Assembly: GCF_030504625.1 (NCBI RefSeq)
Contig: NZ_JAUKWH010000002.1
Location: 62,001 to 126,000 of the forward strand
From: Neisseria sp. MVDL19-042950
GTDB taxonomy: Bacteria > Pseudomonadota > Gammaproteobacteria > Burkholderiales > Neisseriaceae
DNA: 64,000 nucleotides
Reading direction: 5' to 3'
In this document: piece after piece, positions 61,948 through 64,000 of the stretch
Layout: each line of letters opens with the position of its first letter
Numbering within the stretch: the stretch's first letter is position 1
The notes under the pieces: generated by a model
What the model saw: the letters and a program-made list of their open reading frames with translations, nothing else
Told to the model about the DNA's origin: nothing
The model's database searches: none
Position numbers and translations under genes: made by a program

Positions 61948-63725
61948 TCAGGCTGAGTTCCGAACAGTTGGCAGGCAAGCTGAAATTTATGGACGATTAT
62001 ATCTCGGCGCATAATGCGGCCGACGGCTCCAAAATGGATGCGAATGCCAATGTAACCCACAAAAACATCGCGACGATGGAAAGCGAGTTGATGAAAGATT
62101 TTCTGGTGCAGGTTAACCGTGCGCAGATTTGCCGGAAAATCACAGAATTGTTCGGTCAGGAATGGGCGGACGAATATACCCGCCAGATTGAGGCACACGA
62201 GATTTATGTGCACGATGAAACCAGTTTGAAGCCTTATTGTGTGTCGGTAACACTGTATCCGTTTTTGCGCGACGGCCTGACCAAATTGGGCGGCGAATCG
62301 AAAGCGCCGCAACATCTGGCTTCGTTTTGCGGGTCGTTTATCAATCTGGTGTTTGCCATCAGTGCACAATTTGCCGGTGCCGTAGCCACCGTTGAATTTC
62401 TCACCTATTTTGATTATTTTGCCCGTCGCGATTTCGGCGACGATTATTTGGAAACGCATACCGAAGAAATCAACAATCACTTGCAGCATGTGGTGTACAG
62501 CATCAACCAACCTGCGGCCGCACGCGGTTATCAGAGTGTGTTTTGGAATATTTCCGTGTATGACCGCCATTATTTCGAGGCGATGTTCGGCGATTTTGTG
62601 TTCCCCGATTTCAGCAAGCCCGAATGGGAAAGTGTGGCCCGCCTGCAAAACTATTTTTTGAAATGGTTCAATCGTGAGCGCACCAAAGCCATTCTCACTT
62701 TTCCGGTTGTTACGGCCGCGATGCTTACCGAAAACGGCCGGTGCAAAGACGATGAATTTGCCGGACAAATGGCACAAGAGTTGGCGGAAGGCAATTCGTT
62801 TTTCGTTTACCTTTCCGACAACCCCGATTCGCTGGCTTCCTGCTGCCGCTTGCGCAACCGGATTGACGACCGGACATTTTCTTATACGCTCGGTGCGGGC
62901 GGTGTGGCCACCGGCTCGATTAATGTGATTACCCTCAACATGAACCGCTTGGAGCAAGACGGGCGCGATCTTACGGAAGAGGTCGGCAAACTGCACCGCT
63001 ACCAATATGCTTACCGCAAACTGATGGAAGAATATCAGACCGCCGGCATGTTGCCCGTGTATGATGCAGGCTTTATCACACTGGACAAACAGTTTCTCAC
63101 CATCGGCATCAACGGTATGGCGGAAGCGGCGGAATCGCAAGGCATCAAGGTGGGATACAATCCAGAGTATGTTTCATTCGTACAAGGCCGTCTGAAAACC
63201 ATATTCGAGGCCAATCAAGCTGCAGCCAAACAATACGGCGTGAAGTTCAATACCGAGTTTGTTCCCGCGGAAAACCTCGGTGTGAAAAACGCCATGTGGG
63301 ATAAAATCGACGGCTACAAAGTGTCGCGCGATTGCTATAACTCTTATTTCTATGTGGTGGAAGACCAAAGTATCAACGCACTCGATAAATTTTTGCTGCA
63401 CGGCAAAGAATTAATCAACTGGCTGGACGGCGGTTCGGCGCTGCATCTGAATTTGGATGAAGCATTAACTGCCGAGGGGTACCGTTCACTGTTGGATATT
63501 GCGGCCAAAACCGGTTGCAATTATTTCTGTGTGAACGTGCGCATTACCATCTGCAACGATTGCGGCCATATCGACAAACGCACTTTACATTCATGCAGTG
63601 CTTGCGGTTCGCATGATATCGATTACGGTACACGTATTATCGGCTACTTGAAACGGGTGTCCGCTTTCAGTAGCGGGCGGCGTAAAGAGCATGCTTTACG
63701 TTATTACCATCGGCAAGCTGCCTGA
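61944..63725 (+). CDS. nrdD: Anaerobic ribonucleoside-triphosphate reductase
   Basis: A 593-residue class III reductase making deoxynucleotides without oxygen. The protein begins MIRLSSEQLAGKLKFMDDYIS and lacks the N-terminal ATP-cone domain found in E. coli NrdD (about 710 residues). The C-terminal zinc site ITICNDCGHIDKRTLHSCSACG and the glycyl-radical region DYGTRIIGYLKRVSAFSSG are intact. GAGGAG is 7 bases upstream of ATG 61944. Lacking the cone, it may not be inhibited by dATP, which is an inference. It overlaps nrdG and is in one operon with it. Confidence 0.93.
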   Translation: MIRLSSEQLAGKLKFMDDYISAHNAADGSKMDANANVTHKNIATMESELMKDFLVQVNRAQICRKITELFGQEWADEYTRQIEAHEIYVHDETSLKPYCVSVTLYPFLRDGLTKLGGESKAPQHLASFCGSFINLVFAISAQFAGAVATVEFLTYFDYFARRDFGDDYLETHTEEINNHLQHVVYSINQPAAARGYQSVFWNISVYDRHYFEAMFGDFVFPDFSKPEWESVARLQNYFLKWFNRERTKAILTFPVVTAAMLTENGRCKDDEFAGQMAQELAEGNSFFVYLSDNPDSLASCCRLRNRIDDRTFSYTLGAGGVATGSINVITLNMNRLEQDGRDLTEEVGKLHRYQYAYRKLMEEYQTAGMLPVYDAGFITLDKQFLTIGINGMAEAAESQGIKVGYNPEYVSFVQGRLKTIFEANQAAAKQYGVKFNTEFVPAENLGVKNAMWDKIDGYKVSRDCYNSYFYVVEDQSINALDKFLLHGKELINWLDGGSALHLNLDEALTAEGYRSLLDIAAKTGCNYFCVNVRITICNDCGHIDKRTLHSCSACGSHDIDYGTRIIGYLKRVSAFSSGRRKEHALRYYHRQAA

Positions 63726-63799
63726 TCATAATTAGATGATGAGTGATTTGATTGAGGCCGTCTGAAACCCGGTGGTTCGGGATGAGTCGGTAATGTTGG

Positions 63800-63833
63800 A
63801 AAGGCCGTCTGAAAAATTTTCAGACGGCCTTCT
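63800..63833. terminator. DUS hairpin between nrdD and the sulfhydrylase-like gene
   Basis: AAGGCCGTCTGAAAAATTTT and its complement form the hairpin with T-tail, between convergent genes. A further single DUS lies at about 63755. Confidence 0.7.
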
Positions 63834-63856
63834 TTGTTTATGCCTCGACCGATGTT

Positions 63857-64000
63857 TTATTTGGCAGCCGCCAAAGCCTGTTCCAAATCAGCCAGCAAAT
63901 CGTCGATATGTTCGATACCGATAGACAAGCGCACCATGTCTTCGCTCACGCCTGCTTGTGCCAATTCTTCGGCATTCAACTGGCGGTGGGTGGTGCTGGC
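63857..64000 (-). CDS. O-acetylhomoserine sulfhydrylase-type enzyme, C-terminal end only
   Basis: Only 47 codons and the stop are in the window. [39 protein letters not shown] is the C-terminal signature of the Cys/Met-metabolism PLP enzymes. The [22 protein letters not shown] pattern favours O-acetylhomoserine aminocarboxypropyltransferase (MetY-like), but cystathionine synthases look similar. Confidence 0.75.
   Translation of the reverse strand, partial: ASTTHRQLNAEELAQAGVSEDMVRLSIGIEHIDDLLADLEQALAAAK

Noticed and set aside
61818-63140. 440-codon minus-strand frame opposite nrdD
   Set aside because: Long antisense frames are common opposite G+C-rich genes; nrdD is unmistakable and this one has no ribosome site.

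Overview
The window is a stretch of chromosome from a commensal-type member of the genus Neisseria. Three things point there. The 12-base DNA uptake sequence AGGCCGTCTGAA (AG-DUS dialect) occurs dozens of times, very often as inverted pairs that form terminators. The dnaB-pilHIJKX minor-pilin order is the neisserial one. The proteins, read by eye, look neisserial throughout (AlaRS, PilX, RadA, Gcr family, YgfZ). The species cannot be decided from the sequence alone; AG-DUS argues against the meningococcus/gonococcus group, which uses ATGCCGTCTGAA, although that form also occurs here at least twice inside genes.

Layout. 0-2.1 kb: the 5' part of a type VI secretion VgrG on the minus strand, cut by the window edge. 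2.2-12.2 kb: housekeeping and small-metabolism genes (lipoprotein, ArsC/Spx-like protein, alanine/sodium symporter, bioD, DUF488 protein, thiD, pdxH, MBL-fold hydrolase, glycerol dehydrogenase, two small envelope proteins, sodB). 12.4-17.4 kb: dnaB followed by the A+T-rich minor pilin operon pilHIJKX, ended by a clean terminator. 17.6-28 kb: zinc-less sirtuin, lipase-like hydrolase, clpB with a heat-shock-type promoter, trpS, YihD-family protein, ung, gshB, two tandem dgkA genes, a PCu(A)C copper chaperone and a lipoprotein polyamine-binding protein. 28.3-32.8 kb: the most unusual part. alaS carries a roughly 90-residue A+T-rich in-frame insertion, and the next gene is an A+T-rich TPR-repeat membrane protein whose signal peptide is separated from the body by a T9 tract that puts it out of frame (a candidate phase-variable switch). 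33-43 kb: DR-rich lipoprotein, Uup-type ABC-F ATPase, NAD(P)HX epimerase, fluoride channel, CbiM-like permease, gloB, rlmJ, the Gcr-family membrane protein, dinB. 42.8-44.3 kb: rpsF-priB-rpsR-rplI operon with a strong promoter. 44.4-44.9 kb: gene-free, holding an inverted-repeat element. 45-50.9 kb: radA, miaA, an AAA ATPase, a hot-dog thioesterase, ygfZ, an AEC-type transporter. 51.1-55 kb: a ribose-type ABC operon rbsDACB. 55-64 kb: small membrane protein, hom, Mth938-like protein, XRE regulator, ackA, membrane protein, Sel1-repeat protein, nrdG-nrdD behind an FNR-like box, and the 3' end of an O-acetylhomoserine sulfhydrylase-type gene.

Genes that clearly act together are the minor pilins (type IV pilus assembly and DNA uptake), rpsF-rplI (ribosome and primosome), rbsDACB (sugar uptake), nrdGD (anaerobic deoxyribonucleotide synthesis), and the gshB/gloB glutathione enzymes, which are far apart. 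No tRNA, rRNA, CRISPR array, transposase or prophage gene was recognised. All identifications come from reading translated sequence and remembered family motifs; no database search was run.
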